From contig QXCR01000072.1 in the NCBI GenBank assembly GCA_004380135.1, positions 1-64,000 on the forward strand: DNA of 64,000 nucleotides, given 5' to 3'. The translations under genes were made by a program, and so were the position numbers. Below the pieces are notes generated by a model. That model saw nothing but the letters and a program-made list of their open reading frames with translations, was not told the DNA's origin and did not search any database. This document shows, piece by piece, positions 34,905 to 47,193 of the stretch. This DNA is from Stemphylium vesicarium. Its lineage: Eukaryota > Ascomycota > Dothideomycetes > Pleosporales > Pleosporaceae. Every line of letters starts with the position of its first letter. Position 1 is the first letter of the stretch.

Positions 34905-36148
34905 ATGGCAATGCATCTCGCCAGTATGGTACACGGCAGCGTTCGGGAGCGCGAGGCGTTCCAACACCCACAACACGCGGCCTACTACCAACAACCGCAG
35001 CCTCGTGGATATCCAATGTCTGGTGTCGCTGCCTCTTCCTACCCTGTACAACCACACCCACAACAAGTCGAGCAACAGTACCGACAGCAGCAGCAGCAGC
35101 AGCAGCAACAACAACAACTACAGCAGCAGCATCAACTGCAGCAGCAAAAACAGCAACGACCTCAGTCACCACCCTCGCCGCCGGCCGAGGAGAAGAAGCC
35201 TTCGCTACCCTCCATCTCGAGTCTCCTTGAATTCGCCGGCAACGAAAAGGCTGCATCTGATTCAGGTAAGCCCCCACGAGTGCACCTTCCCTGACTTCGC
35301 CGCTAACATGCCTCGCAGCTTCCCAAAGTCCTCAGTCACAACAGCGCCAGTCGTCATCGCCCCAACTAAGGCAAGCACAGCAGGGAGGGGCAGGAGCGAT
35401 GCAGCAACCACCACAGGCACAGAGCACGCGGCCAGACCAGTTCACCAACTACGCGCCAGTGTCAGCGCCAAGCAACCCCAGGATGACACTGCCTCCAACA
35501 CCACCAATGCACCCAGACGTTGCGCATGACGGTAACCAATCGCCCTCTGCAGCATCGAATCACTCTGCCGCGTCTGCTCCCTACTTCATCGGTGGCTCAC
35601 TCAACAACGTGGAGCCACACCAACAGCGACAGTCATTCTCTTCAGTGCCCCCAATGAAGCGCGACTCGATGCAGCCGCACTCCATGTCGCCTTACAGTGC
35701 TTCAGTGTACGGCCAGTCGCCCTACCAGTCATCACCAGGAGCTGCCTCTTCGACTTCTTTCTACTCGCCCGAGCAGCACTCCTACAACAGCACGCCAATG
35801 TATGCGCAGCGTCCGTTGCCTTCAAACTACCAGCCGCACTCGATGCCTCTGCCAGTACCCGTGCCTAGCCCAGCTGCCAACGGATCAAACCCATGGCAAC
35901 ACCATCACTACATCAGCACTTCGAGCCAGTCGCAATTCCCTCAGTCGCAAGACCGTTACATCTGCTCGACTTGCAACAAGGCCTTCTCGCGGCCAAGCAG
36001 CCTTCGCATCCACAGCCACAGCCACACCGGCGAGAAGCCGTACAAGTGCCCACAGCCAGGATGCGGCAAAGCCTTCAGCGTACGTAGCAACATGAAGCGA
36101 CATGAGCGAGGCTGCCATGCAGCTTCCAGCGCCACCCTTACGACCTGA
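34905..36148 (+). CDS. Glutamine-rich C2H2 zinc-finger transcription factor, 396 aa
   Basis: Exons at 34905-35265 and 35319-36148; the 53-bp intron has a GTAAGC donor, CTAAC branch and CAG acceptor. The N-terminal half is disordered and glutamine-rich (eleven Q in a row from 35085, then more Q blocks), followed by a short conserved-looking segment [12 protein letters not shown] and a long S/P/Q/N-rich region. At residues about 334-388 two C2H2 fingers occur back to back ([38 protein letters not shown]), immediately before a short tail. This finger pair resembles fungal regulators of the CSP-1/Nrg1-like group as I remember them; the name is not secure. A nuclear DNA-binding role is expected. 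The ATG at 34905 is chosen over an upstream in-frame one at 34743 because that stretch looks like leader. The gene sits alone in about 17 kb. Confidence 0.85.
35085..35157 (+). repeat. CAG/CAA repeat encoding polyglutamine
   Basis: Within exon 1 of the C2H2 gene: eleven consecutive glutamine codons (CAG first, then CAA), followed by further glutamine blocks interrupted by Leu, His and Lys. The pure CAG part is a candidate length polymorphism. Confidence 0.9.
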
Positions 36149-39100
36149 TGCGCGGAAAGCCAACTTTAATCGTCATACGCAATCGGCCTTGACAAGCCTA
36201 GAAATACTCGGAGTCTCTGCACATGACAGACTTTGTTCTGTCATATTCTGCCAATGATACCACTTGCACGACTTTTGCATAGGCGCTCAGCGGTAGCCCA
36301 CCATGTCATGCATTTCAATGGAGTTCCTTTCCTCATTGTTCACGATATCCTACGTCGCCATCAGTCGCGATATTGTACGCTTATTTTCTTCATCATCTAC
36401 TTCTTAGTTCCGCATTAGGGCGGGCTTATAGTTTCGTATTCTGGAATTCGGCATTCACTAGTGAAGAGTAATCTTCTCTTCTTTGTACTATAGTAGGGAA
36501 ACTGCATTGGCATCATCTGCTTCGACATGCGTCACAATGGATCAAATCAATATAATTCATGAACCCAAGGAACGTCCATGCTGCCATTCTTGTTGACGTG
36601 GATAACTCAGGCAGGGAAAAGATGTTTTGCATTGGGCCCCAGTTAGCCTCCAAACCTAGCGGAAACTGAACACGTCACGGCCACTCTGGACACTCGCAAC
36701 TCCTAACCCGCAAGCACATCGCAGCCAAGATGGATCATCCATGTCACGAGCCTCGCAACAATCCCTCCATGTGCGAGCAATAATCGCCGCTGGTCTCCTT
36801 CATTTCGCAAGCTGCCTGCCCACGCATTTACCACCCCACGTCAGTCGATCTGGGTTCCACATTATCGCACGTTCCCGGGCTATACAGGAAGGAGTGGCGA
36901 TTCTCTAGAGTCCGAGGGCCGATAGAAGTGTCAGTAACGCATCTTCCCCGTCAATGCCACGTTGGTCGTCCCTTAATGCAAGACGTTATGATCTGGGCTA
37001 TAGTCCAGGGAGTCGTTTATCCGCCCATGCCTTTCTACACCCGGCGAACATTGCACCACAAACGATAATCGCGAGTCTCAAAGCAGACTCCTGCAAGCCA
37101 GTTCTGATCTATCCAGGCTACCTGACGCTTCTTTCCGTGATCTATCGATTAGGATTACTGTACTATACATGCAGTTGAGATGTTCGACTTCTCCAAGTCA
37201 CGCCCTCCACCATTTCCAAGTGAACGACGTGCTCTCACATGGGCTTTCTCCCCCGGCCAGCGGCAACTCGCAGTAATATGACCTAATGATGGTCTTAGCT
37301 AAACGGCATTGACTGTTAGTCAGCAGCATAGCACTCACGTGCCGTCTTGGCGGGGAGGCGTTATCAACCCACAGTCTCGTGTGCTGTCGCCAAACGTCGT
37401 CATACACTTGCTTCTGTTATTCGCACAAGCTCCAATAGCAGGTATCAGCCCATCGCATTGTTGGTCCAGATGTCCAGAATTGCTTCATTGTAGTGCGACT
37501 CAACAGGTTGCAACATGATGTGATAAAGACGCATATGACTTGGCTACATGGAGTCTCGACGCAATCCCGCGTTCGCCATCAAAGCCCACGCGCATAAGCT
37601 TCAGGCGGCGATCGTCACTTAACTTTTCTCCGAACCCCTGCGGCGCTCATCTTACAGAACTCAGACCCCAGGTTTTCCGAGTAACGGTCTCGTGCTTTCA
37701 ATAAGTCTGAAACCAGCATTGTGTGGCCACGGCAATAGCAGCGGCTTACACTCCAAACTCATCGAAGGAGGGGATCCACATGGTCCGACGTCAACATTAG
37801 AGTGAGCTCGGTTAGGGTTGGTTCAGCGGCTGTCAAAAGCAATACAACAATCGCCTGATTCTGGACCCTTGTTCGTGTCCAATGCGCCAACCGTTTGGCG
37901 GAGACGAAGTCGTTTCGAATCCTTTCAAACGGGCTTGAGACCGTCCAGAGCGCGGAAAAGCAACGCTTTGCCCTCCCCCACAACACGGAGAAAAGTAACG
38001 CTCTTGGATGCCACACTTGCATACAACAAGCAATTCTTCCAGACTCTCAGAGCATGCACACGCTTTCTTTATGTGTGCACTTGGTAGACTTTAGGCGAGG
38101 CCAGCTGCTTGAGATGCGTACAAAAAGCAGTTGCGGGATGGAGATGAAGAAGCGCCACAGTCGTTAAAAGCTCCCCTAATTGGAGTCGGTGCCTGAAGTC
38201 TGCCAATCGGGTTGTTGGTGCATGTGGACCGGAGCGCCCCTTCAAGCCCTTGGATCGTGCCCACGAGAGATCTGCGCATCATCTGTTCTGGCTCTGGGAG
38301 CCTTTCCAGTCTTGTGGAAGTGTTTCGCATTCTCGTCCCTCAATCTCCGCCTCGCTTGCACCCTATGACGTACCTTTATTGAGGCCATGATGATACGGTT
38401 AATACGATGGTTCTGGGTTCGTCGATCGGGCGCAGCCCTCTCCTAAAGCTGCCTATGGATTGCGTGTCAGCCACAGGCGCGGTCCTGCTGCGGCACACAA
38501 CTCACAAAAGCGCCCGGCTAGAATATGCTGTCACAGTGCAGCAGTCGTTCCCGGCAACCAAGACAAGATGCTTACTGCTGGACGGCGATCTGGAGGAATA
38601 ATCGTACGATTTTACCGTCACGAGCGGTGCTTTCAGCGATAGAGGTACCGAGGGAGAGGCACCCCGGCAATGTCAACCATCTAGCGCTCCTCCCCATCAT
38701 CGCCGTCAGCAATTACGATCTCTCACCTCGGAACCGACCCGCCATTGTCCCAAGCGGTACGAGGATGCGCTCGAAATAACATCATCTACGCCATGATCAC
38801 CTAGTTTCCGTGCATGGCTACTGTTGCCAACTTTTGCAGCCTTGCATTCCAATCAACACGCGCGACTTTCATCTCTCGACGTGCGCAATTGGCCTGCAGT
38901 CAATCTATCCTAAGATTATTTGCGTTGGGCGACTTCGCAGCGCATTCCTTGGTACCACCGCCGTACGCGGCCATTACGGCCGACTTTTTCACATCTTCAG
39001 CCATGATCCTTGATCCTCAACCTTCGAGAAGGAGGTTTGCCCGGAATTACCCATAACGCCGTGCGACCGTTGCCCCTCCTTCTCCCCGCTACTCATGGCA

Positions 39101-42100
39101 GACAATCAGGCAGGGAGCCTATCTTCACGTCCAGCCGTTAGCCAGGTGATCCTTTCTCATCAACGCGACGAGCTCCGAAATGAGGTTTGCGCAAGAGGAG
39201 TTCAAGCGGTGATGGACAAGGGGGATTCTCCTGAGAACCGCGATCGACGGGCACATATGTGAGTGCTACAACTGCCGACGCGGTCCTGTCTACCGCGGTT
39301 CTATTGTGGAGAACAACGCTCGCATTGGCACTCACAGCAGTAGCGGTGAGTATCATCCTCCACTGTGTCCAGCAACGACCTAGCCCACCACCAGCTACCT
39401 CGGTCATTGACACTCACCTTTGAGACTTCACGCGACACGTCAATGTCGGAGCTCCCACTGCTTACCGTCTTGGCCTAAGAGTCAGGATCGCACCCACGCC
39501 GGCGTGACAGCTGTGATCGCCCTCTCACGGCCGCGCGACGCCTACCCTTCGTCCGTTCGCATCAGAATGCATACGAACCGCATTCTAGCGCAAGGCGGGC
39601 GAATGCTCCGAAGCTAAGGCTTCATGGGGAGTGATGTGACCGTGCTGAGGACCGCGGATGGGATGATCCTGGATGATCAAAGCACCTAGCCTTGTCCCTG
39701 CACATCCGCATCGTCAAACTAACCATCTCACATTTCTCTCCGAAAGACTTTTGAGTCAGCATCTGGCGATACATTCCTTAGGGCCGACTCGTGGGCAACG
39801 CCAGTGCGCCTTGCCGGATATTTGGCATCGCGACTCGTTCCGGGGCAGGATGTTGGTGCGAACATTGGGCATCATTGTGATCGCCTCACTAAACCCTCGC
39901 TACCAAACGATCGTAAGGCAGAAGTAGAGTTTGAGACTGCGCGATTGAGTTTGGCTATCTGACGGGAACTAATATCGCGCATATCGCGCAACTGTTTCAA
40001 ATGGAGGTTCGCGTAAGATCTCGCGTACAAAAATCTCCTAGCATGATGCTTGTCCTTAACCCAATGTTGATCAGATGATGGCTTGCAGGCCGTTCCCCTC
40101 GTCTTGTCCTTGGGCTCGACGTCAGGCGTACGTACTCGGGGAAGTACCACGTCATCGCCGAGCAGGATGGTCGTCGCAAGTGTGGTTGTGGTTATTACCA
40201 GGAGATGCCTGGTCCCTTCAGGTACAATTCCTGATCAGAGCCATGGTGTTGCGAACACCAGGAGGGACCTTGTCGCCGCCCGACAAAAAGACATGGCGGT
40301 GACCAGCGCCATTCCAGTACGGGGAAATACCTGGTTGCTTCGACGCCCAGGTACAGCTGCTGCTTTAGCAACCCACGATGGAATATGCGTTGGTCAACAG
40401 CGCACCGGACATGGACATGGGAGCAGCAAGGTAAGTCCATCGGAAAGTTCAGTTGTCCATGGCGACGGCGATTTCACCATCTATCGGTGTGAGGCTGCAT
40501 TGTCGCACTTGTCATATCAATAGTCTGTCTTTGCGTTCAACTAGTCTCCGCCCGTGACTTCGTCCTTTTCGCTACGCGACATTCAACCGATCCAACCGAT
40601 CCAACCGACGACAGCAAGTTAGCACGGGCGCCCATAACCCCCGAGAAAGAGAAAGAGCATATGGCCTCACATGGCACTTACCGAGTTATACAAAGCCCGA
40701 GATATCATCGAACAGCGGTGACCACGACACAAGGCTCCTGGTGACCGACAAAACAGGTCGGTGAGCGAAAAGAGAGGAAGAGAGGAGAGACGATCTGAGC
40801 GGTGTAGTCGGTCGGCATTACTCTCACATCTGAACCCACATACCTCGTCATAACCACCGGATGCAACACCACAGCAGATGATCCAAACGCACAGTCGTGC
40901 AAAGATGCGGATAGCCGTTAGCTCATCTCGATGGACCTTCCGCCGCCGGCCCATCCGCGGATCCAACGCGGCGGAGCGTCGTCATGAGCTTAAAACCTCG
41001 GATCATACCGAAGACGAACAATTGCGTACATGACACCGGGCAGCGTTCAAACGCAGATCTAAAACTACTCGGCGAGATCGCAGATCCTTTAGGGGTCAAA
41101 ACGGCTTTTTAGACTCAATGAGGCTATAGATTCCTTTCTCTTCATCCACCCCAGCCCCCAACTCCCAAGTCGGGGCATTATGCACAATGACGATGATGCT
41201 TCGGGAGGCTCTGCCGAACACGAACGCGAGAAGCGTAATACGGTAAGACGGTGAAAAGCTTCATTTAATAAATGGCCGGGGCATTACGGGCGAATGCAGA
41301 GAGCTGTCTTCTTCGTTACACCTGCCACTCTTTTTCTTCTTTCCTTTCTCGTGTCTTCCATTGAGCGGTCGTAGGTACGACGGCGTGGTTGGGCACTTAC
41401 CCTGCCATTTTTTGCTCGAACAACGACTCATGGCGCGATAAGTGTGCAGAGTTGGTGTACAATTGCTGGAAAGTTGTGTCTGGCATTGACCCTCCTCCGA
41501 ACACGATTCGTTATCACGATGTCGACCCGCCATACACGACAAATGCCTCATTCAGGAGTCGAAGCAGTTTAGAAGTAGGAGCTGAAGGCGGCATGCAACA
41601 TTCAGGGGGCGCGTCTGAATGCAGCAGCGGGATACCTGTTCGAATAATTTCAGGTCGATAAGGGGGGCAATAGTGCATACAGATCATCTTACGATCAAGA
41701 GCTTCGTGCGTCATGGACTGCTGTAGAAGTTGTAGCTTGCAAAGGCGTCAGGACCTGATGGCGGCAAGTATTAAGACGGTTGTGTAAGCTGTGGGTGACT
41801 TTGCAATTAGGGCGTAGTTGTATCCTGTATTTGTCCATCCCCTAGCACATATTCTGTTGTATACTTTGTTATCAAAAACTCCGCTTGCTTACCACTCGTC
41901 CTCTAATCTGCCATCTCTCCCTGCCATATCCACACATGTTGTACAACCATCCATAGTCACAAAACATAATATTCCAAACGTTCCCTACTTCGCTTGCAAG
42001 CAACGATTTCACACCCCAAGTCCCCCATCCCACCATATCAACACCCTCAGTTTTCGACCTATTTTTCTCTCTACATACATACACCATTATTCCCCCACCG

Positions 42101-43875
42101 TACTCGTACTCGCAATTCACAGCAGCATAGATACTAACCTACGTCTTTGCACAACCTCCATGTATCTGCAGTGTAGTGCAGGGACGGGGGGAAAGCAGTG
42201 TTGCTAGAAATTATCCACAGGATGAGAAAGGAAAGGGATGCGAATGTGGGGGAGGAGGGGCAGAAAGATCCTTAGAAGGAAGGGAGTGGGATACTGCACT
42301 CGCTCGTGCGTGTTAAGTGATAGTGGGAGGTACTTTGTAGGCTAGAAATAGAAATAGAAAGGGATTTAGGGGAGAAGTATAGGCTTTCAAATGCTGTACG
42401 TAGTTCAGTTAGGCCTATTATAGTCTTATGACGACGTTTGAAGACGTGTGTTCTTCTCTTTTCTGTCCATTTTTCTGACACTTTGAATATGGGTCGAGGT
42501 CTGTGTGTATACAGTTTTTGTTTCACCTTTCGCCTCACGATAGCTCTATTGACGTCGTCCTGATGCATAACCTTGTTACAATGTCGAACTGTTACTATAC
42601 GATATAGTGATTCTCCCCCCGATTTCGCTACTTCACGTCCCTCATAACCTCTGTTCTTTTCTTCTACATACCTAGGTACTAGATTGATATCACCGCGGTA
42701 CTGCGTAGATATATTTAACTGTCTATGTCTTTGCTCTGTACTTGCTCTTTCCTTCCCTTCCTCCCTGCAGTAAAAGAAAAACAGCAGTCTACAAGCCCGT
42801 TCACCCAGCTGTGCATAAAAGGAACGAGTTCATGAGCTGTACGCAGTTTGTTTCTCTGTTCTTTTTCGTCATCTCTCTGGGGCGGAGATTGATACGTAGA
42901 GGAAGCGAGGGTAGGTACTGTCGACTCCTTCTCGCGCGTTTAATGTCTAATGGCAGATGAATATGCTACCACTCTACTACCCACGTAGAAATCATGGAAG
43001 TGGGACGCGGCGAGTGTAGGAGATGGACGGGGTGTGTATGAGGCATGTAGAGAAGCGCAGCGGGCAATGTAAAGAACATATCGAGTAGCTGTTCACTTAT
43101 TTCCATTTCTGTTTCTATTGCCTGCCTGCCTGCCCGTCGACACCGTATCGCGCCTTTCCATCCCATCCACTTCGCCAATTCGTTGGATGCGCATCTGGAC
43201 TTAGTCGCCGCTGATGATTGTGTACGCGTTGCTTTTCTGCTCGGTGCTGAACCGTTGTAAGGCGTGCACGTAGTAATGCCACATATCCCACTCTTTGTAG
43301 ACATAACCGGCAACAAAGGTATTAGACTGGGAGTGATGTGGTAAAGTATGAGACAACGTATGGGTAAGCGGGGAATCATCGTGTAGTTAGAGCGAAGTAG
43401 GTGTCAGTTCTATGATTATAGGGATCGAGGGGATCATATTCGAGACTGGAGGGTATGGTTCGCGATTTGAGGGGGCAAGGAGAGTTCGTGGATGGTTGAG
43501 TTTGACTTCAGTTGTTAGGATGTTGGGTGTCACCGCGGCTGAGATGGTGAAAGAGAGGGCAGTGGGAGGGCAAGACTTCTCGTGGCTCTTGTGCGCGGCG
43601 ATGTTGGCTGGTACCTGACATTCAAGGCACAGAGTGCAGAAGGGTACGCGTCTCACGAAAGGGTGGACTTATAATGATCGATAAAAGTGCTACGGAGTCA
43701 TATCTGTATTAACGTATACCATGACCTACCACGAATTCCCAGGCCCATGCGACATGCACAGTCAAGAATAAAGACTTGGCTGCTTCAACGGCATTCTTCA
43801 CGCCCAAACGTACCTCATGTATACCACTCACGCGCAGACGAATATGCTCTCCCACGTCCTTCACGATTCGCGAAT
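36149..43875. other. 7.7-kb gene-poor region downstream of the C2H2 regulator
   Basis: No domain-bearing frame, RNA gene or recognisable repeat was found on either strand. Composition is near average, with a pyrimidine-rich plus-strand stretch at 41820-42130 that looks like promoter or leader DNA but is not followed by a convincing coding exon. Minus-strand frames at 43379-42966 and 43656-43387 lack motifs. Confidence 0.5.
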
Positions 43876-44640
43876 CTACAACTCGAACGCGTCTTGCTCC
43901 TGCTGACCAAATCCAAGCCAACTGCTTACAGCACTCCACGCACTGCTCTTCTCGCCTGGCAACTGGACGCCATCAATCTCTTCCTGAGTAACGCTGAACC
44001 ACTCCTCCTTGGGAATCCAACCGATATACGCGCGGTCTCCAAAGCCTCCGATCCAGTATATGTCCTCGACAACCAACCTCACCCACTTGCTCTCATGGAT
44101 CATGTTGCCAGGCAGCCACCAGGCAGCATCGGGGTGCTTCTTGACATAGCACGCCGTGATGCCGAGCTTCTCCACAGAATCCATGTCGATGTCTTCGAGG
44201 CGGCCCACGAGCGAAAAGCGAGGAAGCGATGCGGGACTGCGCCACTTAGTGTCTTGGGGATGCCAGCGCATGCTCAGCGTGATGTTGGACCCGGCGTCCA
44301 CGTTCTTGAATGATGTTGCGATAGTTATGGCGAGGATGGTCGGGTTGCCCGTGTCAGGCTCGCAGTCGCCGAAGTAGTCCATGAGGCCTATGGGTGCGCC
44401 TCCGACATCCGAGGGTCGTTGCTCGGTGCTGTGTGGCGTGGTCGGGAAGACGGTGGAGAGGGTGCCGATGTTTTCGAGGCGCATAATTCTACGGGCTTGA
44501 ACGGCGGATTCATGGACCGAAGGGATCTTGTAGCCGGACTCATCCGCGGAGGAAGGGCTCGCGAAGAGGTGCTGTGGTGATGGGACGTTGGTGGCTGCTG
44601 TTACGCTGATAAGCCCCAGGAGAGCATTGTGAAGATACAT
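43876..44640 (-). CDS. CREG-like secreted FMN-binding split-barrel protein, 254 aa
   Basis: A single exon. The ATG at 44640 starts a signal peptide (MYLHNALLGLISVTAA); an in-frame ATG at 44670 would bury it behind ten polar residues, so the inner start is preferred. The body matches the pyridoxamine 5'-phosphate oxidase-like split barrel of the CREG type: HESAVQARRIMRLENIGTLST at the start, then GLMDYFGDCEPDTGNP, NITLSMRW, RFSLVGRLEDI and an aromatic C-terminal part (WVRLVVEDIYWIGGFGD). Such proteins are secreted or vacuolar; most lack oxidase activity, and the fungal role is unknown. It is transcribed divergently from the eS30 gene. Confidence 0.82.
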   Translation of the reverse strand: MYLHNALLGLISVTAATNVPSPQHLFASPSSADESGYKIPSVHESAVQARRIMRLENIGTLSTVFPTTPHSTEQRPSDVGGAPIGLMDYFGDCEPDTGNPTILAITIATSFKNVDAGSNITLSMRWHPQDTKWRSPASLPRFSLVGRLEDIDMDSVEKLGITACYVKKHPDAAWWLPGNMIHESKWVRLVVEDIYWIGGFGDRAYIGWIPKEEWFSVTQEEIDGVQLPGEKSSAWSAVSSWLGFGQQEQDAFEL

Positions 44641-45467
44641 GTTGCTAGGATCTGGAGATGGGCAACTCAAAGTAGAGGGGATAGGAAGGAGATGCTAGGT
44701 GAAGGTGGGGAGCTGTCAGTCAAGTGGTGGTTGATGGCAAGCTGCGACGCGTGCAAGGGAAGCTACGGGACGCATCATGCGCATCATGCGATCAATTGCG
44801 GCTGAGATGTCCGACTAGGTTCAGGATGGAGCTTCTTGCAGGAACATGGAACCGAGGTGATCTAGATGGTCAGCTTTTGGAATAGCGCAATGAGAGCATG
44901 CAGTGCTGTGTAGAAGTGAGGGAAATCGTTGCGGAAGGCGTGCATGTAATATGCACTCTGTTCCACTTGGTGATGGCCTTTTTGCATTATCTTATCTGAT
45001 CATCTTCAATCAGAGTCCAGGCGAAACAGTGTCCCAAATCTCCAAGCCATGCACTGCACAGTGAGATATCCAGACCAGTCACTCAGAACTGAATCTGGAG
45101 TGGAAATTAAAAATTGATCTGCTTGCTCAAATCATGTTCGCAGTATTGGGAAGCCATTAGTGGTTCGCGAGGGTAGGAAACTGTATCGGATGCACTAGTC
45201 ATGCACGTGATCTCGGCTAATCCGCTGGCCGCTCGTACACAGGCATTTTGAACCTCATCGTCGGCCCCCAGTCATCGAACACCCAGCGACCGCACCCAAA
45301 CTGTACGTATCCAGCCCACTCCCACCATATATTCTGCATCAAAGTCGAACCTTTGCGACAAAAAGGTCTTCATACGGCCCGCACTCGACACCTGGAAATA
45401 AGGAGAAAGTCCGCTAACAGGAGTTCGCCACCCCACAGACAACTTCGACTCCTCAACAACCGCAAAC
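44641..45467. promoter_or_regulatory. Divergent intergenic region between CREG-like gene and eS30
   Basis: 827 bp separating two divergently transcribed starts, so it should contain both promoters. The part next to eS30 (about 45250-45460) is C-rich with short pyrimidine runs, as is usual for ribosomal protein genes. No specific factor site could be assigned. Confidence 0.5.
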
Positions 45468-45885
45468 ATGGGAAAGGTTCACGGATCCCTCGCTCGTGCC
45501 GGAAAGGTCAAGTCTCAAAGTAAGTTTTGGCTCTCGTTGAAATGGAGATGAGCGCGTGCTAACAGTGTCCAGCCCCCAAGGTAAGCACACCCATCTCGAC
45601 GCGTCTGCCCGACCGAACGCATCACGTCCGACTACGACATCGCGACTGCAGCAAGACTCGGGCTGGAGGATTAATATAGCAAGGATCGATCTAACACACT
45701 ACCAGGTTGAGCCCCAAGAGAAGAAGAAGACCCCCAAGGGCCGCGCCAAGAAGAGACTTACATACACCCGCCGCTTCGTCAACGTCACCATGACCGGTGG
45801 CAAGCGCAAGGTCCGTAGAAGCAAGAATCCCCCGTGATATGCAGGCGCTGACCGATACTAGATGAACCCTAACCCAACCTCATAA
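45468..45885 (+). CDS. RPS30: 40S ribosomal protein eS30, 62 aa, four exons
   Basis: Exons 45468-45519, 45573-45580, 45706-45810 and 45862-45885. The spliced protein starts [17 protein letters not shown], continues TPK, then [17 protein letters not shown]...[16 protein letters not shown], and ends MNPNPTS. This is the full length and sequence of fungal eS30, a small basic protein of the 40S subunit near the decoding site. Intron 1 has GTAAGT and CTAAC, intron 2 GTAAGC and CTAAC, intron 3 GTCCGT and CTGAC. Exon 2 is only 8 nt (CCCCCAAG). There is no ubiquitin-like N-terminal fusion of the animal type. A model reading through intron 3 would end in VRRSKNPP instead of MNPNPTS and is wrong by family comparison. 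Confidence 0.95.
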
Positions 45886-46626
45886 GCCAAGCATTAGAGG
45901 AAGGGCGCACGAAACGAGCACGATGAGCTAGAGAATATGGTCATGAATTCGGTTTCCTCGGGACGGCTATGACTCTGGATCAGAGGGAGTGGGAATCACG
46001 AACGTCGCCACGGCACGTTCCTTCGCAGCAGCATGATCCCACACTTTGGGATGATGGGGGCATATTCATGGCGTAAATGTATATTCGGCATTTTGCAGGC
46101 TACATGACGAAATCTAGCTGCTTGTGATCCCATTTTGTCTGATTGAGCTTGTGGAGTCTGCAGTGACTGTGGTTGGGACTTTTCGTAACGACACAGCGTG
46201 ACGTTATCGGACTGTCATCGTCCTCACATCTAGAGAGTGCCGGAAAGGCCAACTTTCATTTGTCCATCGCCCAGGTTGAAGCGTGTCGCAGATTCGTTAA
46301 ATAGGCTGATATTGCAAAGGATTTCTCGGAGCGATCAACCATTGGCGGGGTGCTCCTAAAGCTACCTTCCAGAACTTATAGCTAGTCAAAGGCAATGCTG
46401 CTATTGTAATATGCTGAACGAGTACCCAGCCGCCGTGCCCAGGTATTGTAGATCTCTTGTCGATAACGTCTCCGCATGAGCTGCAGCGGCGGATGCGGCA
46501 GGCCCAAGCGGGACGATCTACGTCACACCTGGAACCTCACCTCACCTAAAGCTAGCAGACCATCGTCCCAACTTTACTTGTCACCCTACCACATCGCCGA
46601 CACAACCCATACATACATCAGCCAAC
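45886..46626. other. Intergenic between eS30 and FMP46-like gene
   Basis: About 740 bp; no gene or repeat recognised. It contains the 3' flank of eS30 and the promoter of the next gene, with a C/A-rich stretch at 46530-46620 before the ATG. Confidence 0.5.
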
Positions 46627-47193
46627 ATGTTCAAGCGATTTTTCGGAGAGGTAATTCATTGCCCACCCTATCAAAGATTGCTTACTGACCACATTCTACA
46701 GCACGGCGCAAAGAATGTCGTGACCCTCTTCCACGCACCTTCCAGCCAAGCCTCTACCCGCGTTCTCACACTCCTCAAACAAGCCAATGCGCAATCAATC
46801 GCCCACGCTACTGAAGACCAGGCGTCATCTCATCAGTCGCAAAACAAGGCGGAACGCACCGAGTTCGAGCTCGATGTAACAGAAGCCCCACCCACGACCG
46901 ACCAGCTCAAGAACATCCTGGACTACCTAGGCGGACCAAGCGCAGCAGGCAAAGTCATCAGCGGGGCAGAAAACGAGAGCGATGCTATGCGAAGGCTGAA
47001 GGCGGATGGTGGGGCATTCCAGAGACCGCTTGTTGTGGACTGGAATCAAGGGAAAGCCGGTAAGTTTGTTCCGCCGCAGCATGAAAGACCGCCAAGGCCA
47101 TTGCATGACTAACAATGCGCAGTCGCCGGAGAGAATGAGAGCGAGATCATGAAGTTGGTGCGATCAGTGCCAAAGGAGACCGACAGCGTGTAG
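46627..47193 (+). CDS. FMP46: FMP46-like mitochondrial redox (thioredoxin-fold) protein, 150 aa
   Basis: Exons 46627-46650, 46702-47059 and 47123-47193; introns of 51 and 63 bp with GTAATT/GTAAGT donors, CTGAC/CTAAC branches and CAG acceptors. The protein begins MFKRFFGE, a short basic leader, then VVTLFHAPSSQASTRVLTLL, which is the beta-alpha start of the thioredoxin-like fold of the DUF1687/FMP46 family. Later come FELDVTEAPPTTDQLKNIL, RPLVVDWNQGKA and the C-terminal AGENESEIMKLV. The usual CXXC cysteine pair of thioredoxins is absent. Yeast Fmp46 is a mitochondrial protein of unknown exact role. Without splicing, the C-terminal block would be missed. Confidence 0.82.

Noticed and set aside
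42966..43379. 137-codon minus-strand frame
   Set aside because: No domain and no splice-supported neighbours; the region has overlapping frames on both strands.
45862..45880. ACCCTAACCC resembling telomeric repeat
   Set aside because: It is the last coding exon of eS30 (MNPNPTS); only one chance unit is present.
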